Source: Bacteroidales bacterium (lineage in GTDB: Bacteria; Bacteroidota; Bacteroidia; Bacteroidales; F082). Taken from it: a stretch of 58,220 nucleotides of DNA. The notes beneath the pieces are model-generated. The model worked only from the letters and a program-made list of their open reading frames with translations, searched no databases and was not told the DNA's origin. The stretch lies in contig JAGCPH010000004.1 in assembly GCA_017645275.1 (NCBI GenBank), positions 1 through 58,220 of the forward strand, in the 5' to 3' direction. A program made the position numbers and the translations under genes. Positions 1 to 8,777 of this stretch are shown here, piece by piece (within the stretch, counting starts at the first letter, position 1; the number at the start of each line of letters is the position of its first letter).

Positions 1-1
1 C

Positions 2-592
2 GAGAACGTAGGGAAAAAAGATGCTAAAGCATTGCGCGCAAAAGGTCTCGTACCATGCGTCATTTACGGTAACAACATCGAACAGGTGAAGTTTGCAACA
101 GATGCAAGAAGCTTCAAGAAGATTCTTTACACACCTGAGACCTTGATCATCGACTTCGAAATCAACGGTAAAGTTTACCACACCATCCTCCAAGACATTC
201 AGTATCACCCAATTACCGACGAGGTTCTTCACGCTGACTTCCTCGATGTCAACGAAGACAACCCAATCACTGTCATGCTTCCTATCCGCACACAGGGTAC
301 ATGCCCAGGCGTTATGCGTGGTGGCCGCATGAACATGAACCTCTCGAAACTCAAAGTCCGTGGCTATGTCAACGACCTTCCAGATAACATCATCGTCGAC
401 GTGACAAAGCTCCAGATGAACCAAGCAATTAAGGTGAAAGACCTCAACCTCGAAAAGATGACCGTCCTCGTGGCAGAAAACACCATCGTTGTCGACGTCA
501 AAGCTCCTCGTAACGCAGCAGCAGAGGAAGAGACTGAAGAAGCAGCTCCAGCAGCAGAAGGCGCAGCAGCACCTGCAGCAGAAGCAAAATAA
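2..592 (+). CDS. rplY: 50S ribosomal protein L25 (CTC form), 5' end cut off
   Basis: The frame is open from base 2, so the true start lies upstream of the window and roughly the first 15-25 residues are missing. The visible part reads KKDAKALRAKGLVPCVIYG, the typical opening of the L25 domain that binds 5S rRNA, followed by the long C-terminal beta domain of the CTC/TL5 form (HADFLDV, RGYVNDLPDNI). The last 25 or so residues are an Ala/Glu/Pro-rich acidic tail, common in Bacteroidota L25. It ends at TAA 590-592 and is followed by a strong terminator and then pth, the same rplY-pth order as in many bacteria, though here the two are separately transcribed. Confidence 0.95.
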   Translation, partial: ENVGKKDAKALRAKGLVPCVIYGNNIEQVKFATDARSFKKILYTPETLIIDFEINGKVYHTILQDIQYHPITDEVLHADFLDVNEDNPITVMLPIRTQGTCPGVMRGGRMNMNLSKLKVRGYVNDLPDNIIVDVTKLQMNQAIKVKDLNLEKMTVLVAENTIVVDVKAPRNAAAEEETEEAAPAAEGAAAPAAEAK

Positions 593-617
593 TGTAAATT
601 TTAAGAAATTTATATGG

Positions 618-646
618 AAAAAGCCTTCGTTTGAAGGCTTTTTTTT
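618..646 (+). terminator. Rho-independent terminator of rplY
   Basis: A GAAGGCTT/AAGCCTTC stem with a four-base loop is followed by a run of eight T. The T run ends at the first base of the -7 promoter box of pth, so terminator and next promoter are fused end to end. Confidence 0.9.
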
Positions 647-653
647 ATTTTTG
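646..653 (+). promoter_or_regulatory. -7 promoter box TATTTTTG of pth
   Basis: This matches the Bacteroidota consensus TAnnTTTG exactly. Only four bases separate it from the pth ATG at 658, so the expected transcription start falls on or next to the start codon, which implies a leaderless mRNA. Confidence 0.75.
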
Positions 654-657
654 CAGC

Positions 658-1221
658 ATGAAATACTTGATTGCTTGTCTGGGAAACATCGGTGCCGAGT
701 ACGCCAACACGCGGCATAACATCGGCTTTATGGTAGCCGACCATCTGGCAAAAGACCTCGAAAACACATTCACCACCAACCGCTTAGCCATGGTGTCGGA
801 GATGAAATACAAAGGCCGCCAGCTGATTGTCATCAAGCCCACGACATATATGAACCTCTCCGGAAAAGCCATAAAATACTGGGCGACACAGGAGAAAATC
901 CCGATCGAAAACATCCTCGTGGTGTGCGACGACCTCGCCCTGCCGACCGGAACGTTGAGAATGAAGAAAAAAGGCAGCGACGGAGGCCATAACGGACTGA
1001 AAAACATCATCGAAGCACTCGGAAGCAACGAGTTCTGCCGCCTGCGCATCGGCATCGGCAACGACTTCGCCAAAGGCAAACAGGTCGACTACGTCATCGG
1101 CGAGTGGAAACAGTCGGAAATCGATGAGATACAGCCACGCCTCGATATCGCGGTAGAAATGATAAAAAGCTTTGTAGCAATTGGTCCGGATTTAACAATG
1201 AATCAATATAATAATAAATAG
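658..1221 (+). CDS. pth: Peptidyl-tRNA hydrolase
   Basis: A cytosolic enzyme of 187 residues that cleaves peptidyl-tRNA released from stalled ribosomes. The family residues are all visible: Asn10 and the catalytic His20 (TRHNIGF), Asn66 (KPTTYMNLSG), the Asp91/92 pair (VVCDDL) and Asn112 (GGHNGLK). I chose ATG 658 because the protein then begins MKYLIACLGN, placing Asn10 and His20 at their usual numbers; an earlier in-frame ATG at 631 lies inside the upstream terminator. The gene has its own promoter directly in front of the start codon and no room for a ribosome-binding site. The stop codon touches a family B repeat. Confidence 0.96.
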   Translation: MKYLIACLGNIGAEYANTRHNIGFMVADHLAKDLENTFTTNRLAMVSEMKYKGRQLIVIKPTTYMNLSGKAIKYWATQEKIPIENILVVCDDLALPTGTLRMKKKGSDGGHNGLKNIIEALGSNEFCRLRIGIGNDFAKGKQVDYVIGEWKQSEIDEIQPRLDIAVEMIKSFVAIGPDLTMNQYNNK

Positions 1222-1290
1222 TTGAAAGTTTAAAGTTGAGAGTTTAGAGTAGTTTATAAGTTTAGAGTTTAGAGTTTAAAGTATAAAGTT
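1222..1290. repeat. Family B repeat (AGTTTAGAGTTTA units)
   Basis: The whole pth-sirtuin spacer consists of degenerate AGTTTAGAGT/AGTTTAAAGT units of about 7-10 bases, reaching from the pth stop to the next ATG. Related tracts occur at 26836, 34563, 36437, 48833, 49265, 52466 and 57775. Confidence 0.85.
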
Positions 1291-1995
1291 ATGAAAAAGT
1301 TAGTAATTCTCTCAGGCGCAGGTATCAGCGCAGAATCAGGAATCTCAACATTCAGAGACGCAGGCGGACTGTGGGACAAATACCCGGTGATGCAAGTCGC
1401 CTCGATCGAGGGCTATGAGGCTAACCCCGAATTGGTTATCAACTTCTACAACGAACGCCGCAAACAGCTGCTCGAAGTCGAACCTAACCAAGGTCACATC
1501 CTCTGCGCCGAACTGGAAAAATACTTCGATGTCACCGTAGTGACGCAAAACGTCGACAATCTTCACGAAAGAGCGGGCAGCCACCATATCATACATCTCC
1601 ATGGCGAGCTCACAAAGGTGTGCTCCAGCTACAACCCTAACGACCCACGTTACATCCGCGAGCTGAAACCCGAGGAATTTGAGGTGAAAATGGGCGACAA
1701 AGCTGGTGACGGCAGCCAATTAAGACCATTTATCGTGTGGTTCGGCGAGGCAGTTCCAGAAATAGAGACAGCCGTCAACTACGTTGAGAAAGCTGACATC
1801 TTTGTCATCATCGGCACCTCAATGAACGTGTATCCTGCCGCGAGCCTATTATATTACGTCCCATCCAATGCCGATGTCTATCTCATTGATCCTAAAGACG
1901 TTAATATCAACACACGCCGCCCTATCACCCATATCAAAAAAGGTGCCGGCGAAGGAATGAAGGAGCTTTTACAGTCGCTAGTCACTAGTCTTTAG
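1291..1995 (+). CDS. SIR2-family NAD-dependent protein deacylase
   Basis: The 234-residue protein shows the Rossmann NAD site GAGISAESG (residues 9-17) with TFRD, the TQNVDN motif (85-90), the catalytic His104 in HLHGEL, the GTSMNVYPA motif, and RPFIVWFGE, so it should remove acyl groups from lysine using NAD, like CobB. The zinc ribbon is degenerate: only one Cys (111) remains of the usual four, replaced by a short insert CSSYNPNDPRY. It begins directly after a family B repeat, and its last residues (LVTSL and the stop) are encoded by a family C repeat, so the native C-terminus may have been altered. It is convergent with the helicase gene. Deacetylase versus desuccinylase activity cannot be decided from this sequence alone. 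Confidence 0.9.
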   Translation: MKKLVILSGAGISAESGISTFRDAGGLWDKYPVMQVASIEGYEANPELVINFYNERRKQLLEVEPNQGHILCAELEKYFDVTVVTQNVDNLHERAGSHHIIHLHGELTKVCSSYNPNDPRYIRELKPEEFEVKMGDKAGDGSQLRPFIVWFGEAVPEIETAVNYVEKADIFVIIGTSMNVYPAASLLYYVPSNADVYLIDPKDVNINTRRPITHIKKGAGEGMKELLQSLVTSL

Positions 1996-2048
1996 TCGCT
2001 AGTCATTAGTTCAGATTACTAAAGACTAAAGACTAAAAACTAAAAACT
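1972..2048. repeat. Family C inverted repeat (CTAGTCTTTAGTC)
   Basis: The left arm carries tandem GTCACTAGTCTTTAGTCGCTAG units and the right arm the complement ACTAAAGACTAAAGACTAAA, so the RNA can fold into a hairpin. It lies between convergent genes and supplies the stop codons of both: TAG 1993-1995 of the sirtuin and the helicase stop at 2040. A second copy is at 19904-19977. Confidence 0.85.
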
Positions 2049-4256
2049 TCGCTTCATCTCATTAAGCACGATCCTCAGTTCTCCCCACGAGTACTCCTCG
2101 CCGAGCACGTCTCTCGCCGCTCCAAGCGACGGATCCTGCGTCTCGGTGAAGTATTCCACTATGTTTTCGTAGTGTTCCTCGCTCATGAAATCCTTGGCGT
2201 CGGCGTAGCCTTTCAACACGAGCTCCGCCACGTGCTGCTCAATCGTTGACCTAGCCATGCTGCGTCTCTCAGCGATGTCGTCGATTGAGAGCCCCTCCTC
2301 TATCAATGCTTTCGTACGTTCTATGGTGGCACTCAGATCGCTCTCGCTCTTGGGCTCGCGCTTTTTCTTTTCCTTCTTCTCCCTCTTCGGTTTTTTCTTG
2401 CTAAGTCCCTCAGCCTCAACGATTTCCCTGTTTTTAGTTTTTAGATATTTCTTTATCTCGAAGCCCATCTGACAGCTTACGAGACATGCTTTTTTCACAT
2501 ATAAATCCGACTTCAAAAGCTCCATGGCGTTCTTGAACTCAGTCTTGATGTCTTTGCTTTCAATCTCAACATTCAACTCTGCGATTTCATCCAATTCCGT
2601 TACCTTATCCAAGAAGTACGAGCATCCTTTCTTGATTCGTTCCTGAAGCTGTAAATTATTGTCAATCTGGAAGTTATCTTTCAATATACCACCTATCTGA
2701 CGCTTGAATTTCTCGGACACCTCGACCACTTCCTCATGGAATTTCTGTCCTTTCGACGAAATTTTTTCTCTGAGATCATCCTCAAATGTGCGTTTGTGAG
2801 TGAAAACAACCTTACGGAGTCCGTTCAAATCGCTCTCAAGGTCAAGAAAATCAATGAGTTCGAACAGCATCTGCGACTCGTACAGCTTCTTGTTGTATTC
2901 AAACTGCTCCTCATTAGGCTCCCTCAATGGTAACGTCTCCACAAACTGATTGATTGTCAAGTCGTTAAACAAGCCACTCTGCGACAGTTTCGCCCTCAAA
3001 ACGAGTCCTTCGAGCGAGGTGCAGCGGCTCAGCGCCACGTAAATCTGTCCGTGCGCGAAGGCCAGACTCGCATCCAAAATCAGCTTGTCGAAGGTAAGCC
3101 CCTGGCTCTTGTGAATTGTTATCGCCCAGGCTAGCTTAAGCGGTATCTGAGTGAAGCTTCCCACCTCTTTCTCCTCTATTTCCTTGGTCTCCTCGTTGAT
3201 GTTGTACTCGAAATTCTGCCATGTCACCAGATTCACTTCAATCACCTCGTCGCCACACTTCACCTCAAGGCCGTCATCCTTGTCGTAACCCACGATTCGC
3301 CCTATTTTTCCGTTGAAATAAGCCTTTTCCGGCGACGGGTCGTTCTTCACGAACATCACCTGCGCCCCAATCTTCAGTTCAAGCTCGAATTTTGTGGGAT
3401 ATGAGGTCTCCGGGAAGTTGCCAAACACCTTTGCGGTAAACTTCAACGGTTTGGTTTTCAACGCATTAAGCTTACTCTCATTTATCTCATCCACCTGACG
3501 GTTATGCGTCATCAAGGTGATGTAACCGGCATCCTCATCGGGCTCAAAATCAGGATGATAGTGGCTGTTCAAGATGTTCAGGCTCTCTGTATCGAGGCGA
3601 TTGTTGCGCACCTTATTTAATATGTCGATAAATTGGCGATCCTCCTGCCGATAGATATGTTCCAGCTCGATGCAACAGTAAGGCGTCTTCGTAAGCACAT
3701 GACTGTCAAAGAAATACACCGATTTGTAATAGTCCTGCAGCAGAGCCCATTCCTCTTGTTTCGCCACTGGTGCCAGCTGGTGGATGTCGCCTATCATCAG
3801 CACCTGCACGCCACCGAAAGGCTTGTCGTTACGTCGCACACGTCTCATCATCGCATCGACGGCATCGAGGAGGTCGGCGCGCACCATCGAGATCTCGTCA
3901 ATCACCAGCAGTTCCAGCGAACGGATGATTTTCAGTTTCTGGGCAGAAAATTTTTGGTATTGCACTGCCGAACGACGCATGATGTCGGCACCGCCAGCAA
4001 TCACTGCGTCATCAGGTATTTGCGGCCCGAACTCCAATTGGAAAAACGAATGTATCGTCTGCCCGCCAGCGTTAATGGCGGCGACTCCTGTAGGTGCCAA
4101 AATCACCATCCGTTTAGTCGGATTCTCAGCCAGGCCGCGCAAAAACGTGGTCTTTCCAGTGCCGGCCTTGCCCGTCAGAAATATATTCATATTGGTATAA
4201 CGGACGAATTTATCGACCATCTCCAACTTCGCGTTCTCTATCTTATTCGTCTGCAT
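2040..4256 (-). CDS. PIF1-like superfamily 1 helicase with C-terminal HTH domain
   Basis: This 738-residue ATP-dependent DNA helicase has Walker A GKAGTGKT (29-36), LAPTGVAA, the DE box in LLVIDEISMV (about 117-124), GDIHQLAPV and the late motif ITIHKSQGLTFD, which together are typical of PIF1/RRM3-type helicases. The last 100 residues follow a Lys/Glu-rich linker and form a helix-turn-helix domain (IEEGLSIDDIAERRSMARSTIEQHV) of the kind attached to Bacteroidota helicases. I start at ATG 4256 (MQTNKIENAK); a longer frame to 4322 would overlap the end of hemW and adds no conserved sequence. It lies 13 bases downstream of hemW on the same strand and is probably cotranscribed with it. The stop TAG is formed by the family C repeat. 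Confidence 0.9.
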   Translation of the reverse strand: MQTNKIENAKLEMVDKFVRYTNMNIFLTGKAGTGKTTFLRGLAENPTKRMVILAPTGVAAINAGGQTIHSFFQLEFGPQIPDDAVIAGGADIMRRSAVQYQKFSAQKLKIIRSLELLVIDEISMVRADLLDAVDAMMRRVRRNDKPFGGVQVLMIGDIHQLAPVAKQEEWALLQDYYKSVYFFDSHVLTKTPYCCIELEHIYRQEDRQFIDILNKVRNNRLDTESLNILNSHYHPDFEPDEDAGYITLMTHNRQVDEINESKLNALKTKPLKFTAKVFGNFPETSYPTKFELELKIGAQVMFVKNDPSPEKAYFNGKIGRIVGYDKDDGLEVKCGDEVIEVNLVTWQNFEYNINEETKEIEEKEVGSFTQIPLKLAWAITIHKSQGLTFDKLILDASLAFAHGQIYVALSRCTSLEGLVLRAKLSQSGLFNDLTINQFVETLPLREPNEEQFEYNKKLYESQMLFELIDFLDLESDLNGLRKVVFTHKRTFEDDLREKISSKGQKFHEEVVEVSEKFKRQIGGILKDNFQIDNNLQLQERIKKGCSYFLDKVTELDEIAELNVEIESKDIKTEFKNAMELLKSDLYVKKACLVSCQMGFEIKKYLKTKNREIVEAEGLSKKKPKREKKEKKKREPKSESDLSATIERTKALIEEGLSIDDIAERRSMARSTIEQHVAELVLKGYADAKDFMSEEHYENIVEYFTETQDPSLGAARDVLGEEYSWGELRIVLNEMKRSF

Positions 4257-4269
4257 ATCAATTATCTTT

Positions 4270-5379
4270 TTAAATAAATAATTCCGCCGCAATGCCGTCA
4301 GCAAAAAGCATGCCATCGTCATTTAGGACGAATTTTTGGTCTTTTTGATATATTTTACCTTCAAAAATATACTTTTTTATCGCTTTTTTAAACCTTTCGG
4401 AATAATTTTCACCAAACTCTTTCCGAATGTGTTCCAAATCGACGCCCCACATGGTGCGCAACGAGGTCATGATATATTCATTATAGCGGTCATTAAGCGT
4501 AAGTTCCTCTCTTTCAAACGAGTAGCTCTCACAATAATCCTTCACGCTCGCCACATTCCACTGTCTCGAAACGCCGTCAAACGAGTGTGCCGAAGGCCCC
4601 AAACCGAGGTATTTCTCGCCTTTCCAATAGATGGTGTTATGCTTCGAATAATGTCCAGGACGTGCGAAATTGCTTATTTCGTAATGCTCAAATCCTTGAT
4701 TTTCAGTCATTTCGACAAGAATCTGATACTGTCGAATCATAGCATCCTCATCGACAGGAGCCGCCACACCTTTATTAATACGCTGTCCGAGGGTCGTCTT
4801 CTCCTCCACCGTCAAAGCATAGGCCGACAAATGGTTTATGCCCGTCGCAAAGAAAGTCTCAAGATTCCGATGCCATTTCTCGTCGGTCAATGTCGGGATG
4901 CCGTAAATCAAATCCATCGTAACCTCTTGGAAACCAACCTCTTGTGCCCAGTCAAGCACCTGTCTTGCATGTCTTGAGTCGTGTTTTCGGCTCAGATATT
5001 GCAAATCGTCATCGCAAAAACTCTGTATTCCAACACTTAACCTATTGACTCCAAGCGACTTATATTCCGAAAGCGATTCTCTCGAAACGGTGTCAGGATT
5101 CGCCTCCAACGTGATTTCAGGATTTTCGATAATCTTATAATTTTTGTATAAAACCTCTAAAATGCCAGCAATCTCTGATGGTTTCAGCAGCGACGGCGTG
5201 CCTCCGCCGAAATAAACAGTCCGAACCACTTCACCGCCAAGATAGTCTTTCCGCTCGATAGCCTCTTTCTTCAAAGCCTCAATAAAATCAATGCGTTGCT
5301 TCTCCGAAACGACCGAGAAGAAGTTGCAGTAAGCGCATTTCGACTTACAAAACGGAATATGGAGATAAATACCTGCCAT
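4270..5379 (-). CDS. hemW: Radical SAM heme chaperone HemW
   Basis: The 369-residue cytosolic protein carries the radical SAM [4Fe-4S] motif CxxxCxxC at Cys11, Cys15 and Cys18, with the HemW-type CxxCxF ending (CAYCNF), followed by YFGGGTPS and EANPDT. It was long annotated as oxygen-independent coproporphyrinogen III oxidase, but proteins with this motif and length are now assigned to heme delivery. The ATG at 5379 lies four bases after a perfect TATCTTTG promoter box, so translation is probably leaderless. The helicase gene follows in the same direction. Confidence 0.9.
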   Translation of the reverse strand: MAGIYLHIPFCKSKCAYCNFFSVVSEKQRIDFIEALKKEAIERKDYLGGEVVRTVYFGGGTPSLLKPSEIAGILEVLYKNYKIIENPEITLEANPDTVSRESLSEYKSLGVNRLSVGIQSFCDDDLQYLSRKHDSRHARQVLDWAQEVGFQEVTMDLIYGIPTLTDEKWHRNLETFFATGINHLSAYALTVEEKTTLGQRINKGVAAPVDEDAMIRQYQILVEMTENQGFEHYEISNFARPGHYSKHNTIYWKGEKYLGLGPSAHSFDGVSRQWNVASVKDYCESYSFEREELTLNDRYNEYIMTSLRTMWGVDLEHIRKEFGENYSERFKKAIKKYIFEGKIYQKDQKFVLNDDGMLFADGIAAELFI

Positions 5380-5383
5380 GGTG

Positions 5384-5391
5384 CAAAGATA
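5384..5391 (-). promoter_or_regulatory. -7 promoter box TATCTTTG of hemW
   Basis: On the minus strand TATCTTTG is followed by CACC and then the hemW ATG. The spacing (four bases) is the same as in pth, so the mRNA should start at or within a base or two of the initiation codon. Confidence 0.75.
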
Positions 5392-5444
5392 CTAATTTTT
5401 CTCACAGATTTTAAAAACCAAATAAAAATCAGGCCATTGTTTCC

Positions 5445-5553
5445 GTCATTTCGAGCGAAGTCGAGAAATCACAGCCATTTGAATCCTTAAGAAATTTTAT
5501 GCCGGAGATTTCTCCATTACACTCCATTTTATTTCGTTTCAGTCGAAATGACG
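5445..5553. repeat. Family A palindromic element, copy 1
   Basis: The copy begins GTCATTTCGAGCGAAGTCGAG and ends AGTCGAAATGACG, the inverse complement, with inner arms GAGAAATC and GATTTCTCC. It lies between the divergent hemW and cytidylate-kinase-like genes. Other copies are at 22621, 24235, 27899, 29401 and 50070. Confidence 0.9.
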
Positions 5554-5584
5554 ATTTTTTCTTGTTTTTTTCAAAAATATCATT

Positions 5585-5592
5585 TAATTTTG
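5585..5592 (+). promoter_or_regulatory. -7 promoter box TAATTTTG
   Basis: An exact TAnnTTTG match 29 bases before the ATG at 5622, giving a leader of about 25 bases. Confidence 0.7.
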
Positions 5593-5621
5593 CAGGTGAT
5601 AATCATTAAAATAACTTTACC

Positions 5622-6152
5622 ATGAAGAAAGACGACAAACTTATTATCACCATCAACCGCGAATTCGGCTCAGGAGGAAGAGAAATAGCCTACAAACTCG
5701 GGGCATTGCTCGATATCAAAGTCTATGACAAACAAGCACTTGAAGCCATCGAAGAGGATCTTGGCGTGGCCAATGAGCTGCCTGAAAAAATTTATGACAT
5801 CCAGAAAGACATTTTGCTGAACATCGCCTCGAAGGAATCGTGTATCATAGTGGGCCGCACAGGCTTCCACATCTTCCGCAACCATCCGAATGTGGTGCGA
5901 GTGCTGCTCATCGCCGACTACAACGCTCGAGTGAACCACGTCAGCGAGAAACACGGCATCACCAAGATGAACGCCCGCAAGCGCATCGATAACGTTGACC
6001 GTGAACGCGAAGAATACACCAAGAAATACACGGGAGTGTCGCGCTACGACGCCCGCAACTACGACTTCGTGCTCAACGTCACCAATATCCCGGGCTACCA
6101 CGTGGCGGCGTTCCTTGCACAAAACGTGAGAATGAAATTCATGAATAAATAA
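5622..6152 (+). CDS. Cytidylate kinase-like family protein
   Basis: The 176-residue protein begins with a nucleotide-binding loop INREFGSGGREIAYKLG (P-loop-like GSGGRE at 16-21) and continues with CIIVGRTGFHIFRNHPNVVRVLLIAD and an Arg-rich lid region (NARKRIDNVDREREEY). This is the Cytidylate_kin2 family, which resembles CMP kinase but whose substrate is not settled. It is a little shorter than the usual 200 or so residues. It has its own promoter and no obvious operon partner. Confidence 0.85.
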   Translation: MKKDDKLIITINREFGSGGREIAYKLGALLDIKVYDKQALEAIEEDLGVANELPEKIYDIQKDILLNIASKESCIIVGRTGFHIFRNHPNVVRVLLIADYNARVNHVSEKHGITKMNARKRIDNVDREREEYTKKYTGVSRYDARNYDFVLNVTNIPGYHVAAFLAQNVRMKFMNK

Positions 6153-6183
6153 TACATTTTTCTTGTATTTCACAAAAATTTTG

Positions 6184-6191
6184 TAATTTTG
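6184..6191 (+). promoter_or_regulatory. -7 promoter box TAATTTTG
   Basis: An exact TAnnTTTG match 24 bases before the ATG at 6216. It may drive the three tightly spaced genes from 6216 to 10994. Confidence 0.7.
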
Positions 6192-6215
6192 TAGCTTGAT
6201 TTAATTTGTATAATT

Positions 6216-7079
6216 ATGGCTACACGTTTACAAAATTTGAAGAAAATAGCCGCTCTGACAGTGGCTTTGCTAGCAATTTCATTGGGCTTGAACGCCCAGA
6301 CATGGTACATCATGGGTGAGTACATCTGGAGCCCTCCGCATCCACAGGGAACCTACGAGATGACTCATTATACTGCAGATGACACCGAAATCAACGGGGT
6401 GACATACCATACCATCTACGTCCAAGAGACCAGCGCACTGGTAGGTGCCTACCGCAACGAAGACAACCAGGTTTATTACTGCAAATGGAACGGCTCGTCA
6501 TACGACGAGGAAATTATGCTTTACGACTATGACCTCGAAGTCGGCGAATACTTCAACGACGAGAGCGAGCACCCGATGCAGGTCACCGCAGTATCAACAA
6601 TCATTGACCATAACGGCATGGAGAGAAAGAGAATCGACTTCCGCTTCATCGGCCTCGACAACGAGTCGGAATACTGGATCGAAGGTGTGGGAAGCAACCG
6701 CGGATTCGTCTTCATGGGCCAGTACGCCCCAGATCCGTCAGGCGACGGCGACATCTTCCACCTGCTATGCTACCATATCGGTGAAAACCTCATCTACACC
6801 AACCCGGAATACAACACCTGCGACGTGGATGAGATTGCAGAAAACCTCGCAAACAACAACGTCAGCATCTATCCTAACCCAGCAAAAGATATCGTTAAGA
6901 TATTGAACGACAACAACTTAAATATCACCAACGTCGAAATCGTCGACCTCACAGGCCGCGTCGTGCTGAGCACCGACAAAACCGACGGCATCGACATCAG
7001 CGAGCTCGCCGAAGGCCAGTATTTCGTGAAGATCTACGGCGAATCGACTATAGTGAAGAAACTGTTTATTGCAAAATAA
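6216..7079 (+). CDS. Secreted protein with T9SS type A sorting domain
   Basis: A 287-residue exported protein of unknown function. A signal peptide (hydrophobic stretch about 12-25, ending LNAQ) is followed by a beta-rich body with many Tyr and Trp, and then a C-terminal domain of about 75 residues beginning NVSIYPNPAKD with DLTGRVVL and ending GQYFVKIYGESTIVKKLFIAK-like sequence. That last part is the type IX secretion sorting signal, so the protein should cross the outer membrane and be cell-attached or released. The next gene (M49-like lipoprotein) starts 14 bases downstream, suggesting cotranscription. Confidence 0.85.
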   Translation: MATRLQNLKKIAALTVALLAISLGLNAQTWYIMGEYIWSPPHPQGTYEMTHYTADDTEINGVTYHTIYVQETSALVGAYRNEDNQVYYCKWNGSSYDEEIMLYDYDLEVGEYFNDESEHPMQVTAVSTIIDHNGMERKRIDFRFIGLDNESEYWIEGVGSNRGFVFMGQYAPDPSGDGDIFHLLCYHIGENLIYTNPEYNTCDVDEIAENLANNNVSIYPNPAKDIVKILNDNNLNITNVEIVDLTGRVVLSTDKTDGIDISELAEGQYFVKIYGESTIVKKLFIAK

Positions 7080-7093
7080 ATAATCACAATTAT

Positions 7094-8746
7094 ATGAAAA
7101 TCAGACATTTAGCTATGACATTAGCACTCGCGACAGCTCTCGTAAGCTGCGGAGAAAAGCAGGAAAACAAATCTTGCTGCGAACAGAACTGCAAGGAAGA
7201 CTACGCCGCCCTCGCCAACCAGTATGCGAAGGTGACATTGACAACCGACATTAGCCATCTTTCCCAAAATGAGGTGAAGATGCTCGACCTCCTTTTCAGG
7301 GCAGGAACATACATGGATGACATCTATTGGCATGAGAATCTCGGCGGATGCAAAAACGAGTTTTTGAATAAAATCGAAGACACCAACGCCCGTAAATACG
7401 CTGAAATCAACTATGGTCCGTGGGATCAGCTCGACAACCGCCGTGTCTTCATCCCGGGTTACGGCCCTAAACCGGAAGGCGCAGGCTTCTATCCTACCGA
7501 CATGACAAAAGAAGAGTTTGAGGCATGGGATAACCCTGACAAGACCAGCCAATACACCATCGTTTACCGTGACGACAACGGTCAGCTTCAGACCATGTGG
7601 TATCATGAGGCTTTCGCAAACAAAATCAACAAGACAGCCGCTTTGCTCATGGAGGCTTCAGAGCTCGCAGCTGACAAAGAGTTTGCCAACTACTTGAAAC
7701 TCAGAGCCCAAGCGCTCCTCACCGATGATTATTTCGCATCCGACATGGCTTGGATGGACGTCCGCAACAACAACGTCGACTTCGTCGTGGGTCCTATCGA
7801 GAACTACACCGACGGCTTGTTCGGCTACAAAGCAGCTCACGAGTCATTCATCTTGATAAAAGACCAGGAATGGACAAAGAAACTGTCACGTTACGTGTCA
7901 TTACTGCCTGAGCTTCAGACCAAGCTCCCTGTCGATGCAAAATACAAACAGGAGAAACCTGGTAGCGACGCTGACCTCGCCGCATACGACGTGATATTCT
8001 ACGGTGGCGACTGCAACATGGCATCGAAGACCATCGCCATCAACCTGCCTAACGACGAGAGAGTGCAGCTCCAGAAAGGCACACGCAAGCTCCAGCTCAA
8101 GAACGCTATGCAGGCCAAGTTCGACAAGATCGTGGTCCCGATTTCAGAAGTCTTAGTCGCTCCTGAGGCACGTCAAAACATCAAATTCGAGGCTTTCTTC
8201 TCAAACGTGATGTTCCACGAGGTGGCACACGGTCTGGGCATCAAGAACACCCTCGACGGCAAAGGCACTGTGCGTCATGCACTTAAAGAGCAGTATTCAG
8301 CCCTTGAAGAGGCCAAGGCCGACATCCTCGGCTTGTTCCTCGTCACCAAGCTCAGCGAAATGGGCGAGTACAAAAACTCAACACTTGAGGAGAACTACAC
8401 CACTTTCATGGCTGGCATCTTCCGCTCGGTGCGTTTCGGCGCAGCATCAGCCCACGGCAAGGCTAACATGATAGAATTCAACTACTTAGCCAACGAAGGC
8501 GCCTTCACACGCGACGCTAACGGCTTGTACAACATCGACTTCCCGAAGATGAAGCTCGCAGTCGAGAAACTCGGCGGCGCCATCCTCGTGGCACAAGGCA
8601 ACGGCGACTATGAGTTCGTAAAGAACTGGATCGCCACCGACGGCGTCATCAAGCCGGAACTCCAGAAAGACCTCGACAAGATCGCCGGCAGCGGCATCCC
8701 GAAGGACATCTGGTACGAAATGGGAATAGAATACCTTAAGAGGTAA
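7094..8746 (+). CDS. M49-like (dipeptidyl-peptidase III family) zinc metallopeptidase lipoprotein
   Basis: A 550-residue lipoprotein: the signal peptide ends in the lipobox LVSC (Cys20). Zinc site residues appear as HEVAHGLG (about 374-381), a HExxH motif rather than the HExxxH of classical dipeptidyl-peptidase III, and about 30 residues later EEAKADILG, matching the EExxAD glutamate motif of M49 enzymes. The family removes dipeptides or acts as an uncharacterised Zn hydrolase. It sits between a T9SS protein and an S46 dipeptidyl-peptidase with small gaps (14 and 31 bases), consistent with an envelope peptide-degradation operon. Confidence 0.8.
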   Translation: MKIRHLAMTLALATALVSCGEKQENKSCCEQNCKEDYAALANQYAKVTLTTDISHLSQNEVKMLDLLFRAGTYMDDIYWHENLGGCKNEFLNKIEDTNARKYAEINYGPWDQLDNRRVFIPGYGPKPEGAGFYPTDMTKEEFEAWDNPDKTSQYTIVYRDDNGQLQTMWYHEAFANKINKTAALLMEASELAADKEFANYLKLRAQALLTDDYFASDMAWMDVRNNNVDFVVGPIENYTDGLFGYKAAHESFILIKDQEWTKKLSRYVSLLPELQTKLPVDAKYKQEKPGSDADLAAYDVIFYGGDCNMASKTIAINLPNDERVQLQKGTRKLQLKNAMQAKFDKIVVPISEVLVAPEARQNIKFEAFFSNVMFHEVAHGLGIKNTLDGKGTVRHALKEQYSALEEAKADILGLFLVTKLSEMGEYKNSTLEENYTTFMAGIFRSVRFGAASAHGKANMIEFNYLANEGAFTRDANGLYNIDFPKMKLAVEKLGGAILVAQGNGDYEFVKNWIATDGVIKPELQKDLDKIAGSGIPKDIWYEMGIEYLKR

Positions 8747-8777
8747 GAATTATCAACAATAAATCTAATAAATCAAA

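Noticed and set aside
3633-4277. Open frame of about 214 codons opposite the helicase gene
   Set aside because: It is the antisense of a conserved helicase region and contains no domain.
4336-4977. Open frame of 213 codons on the plus strand opposite hemW
   Set aside because: No start context, no known domain, and it lies wholly within a clear hemW gene.
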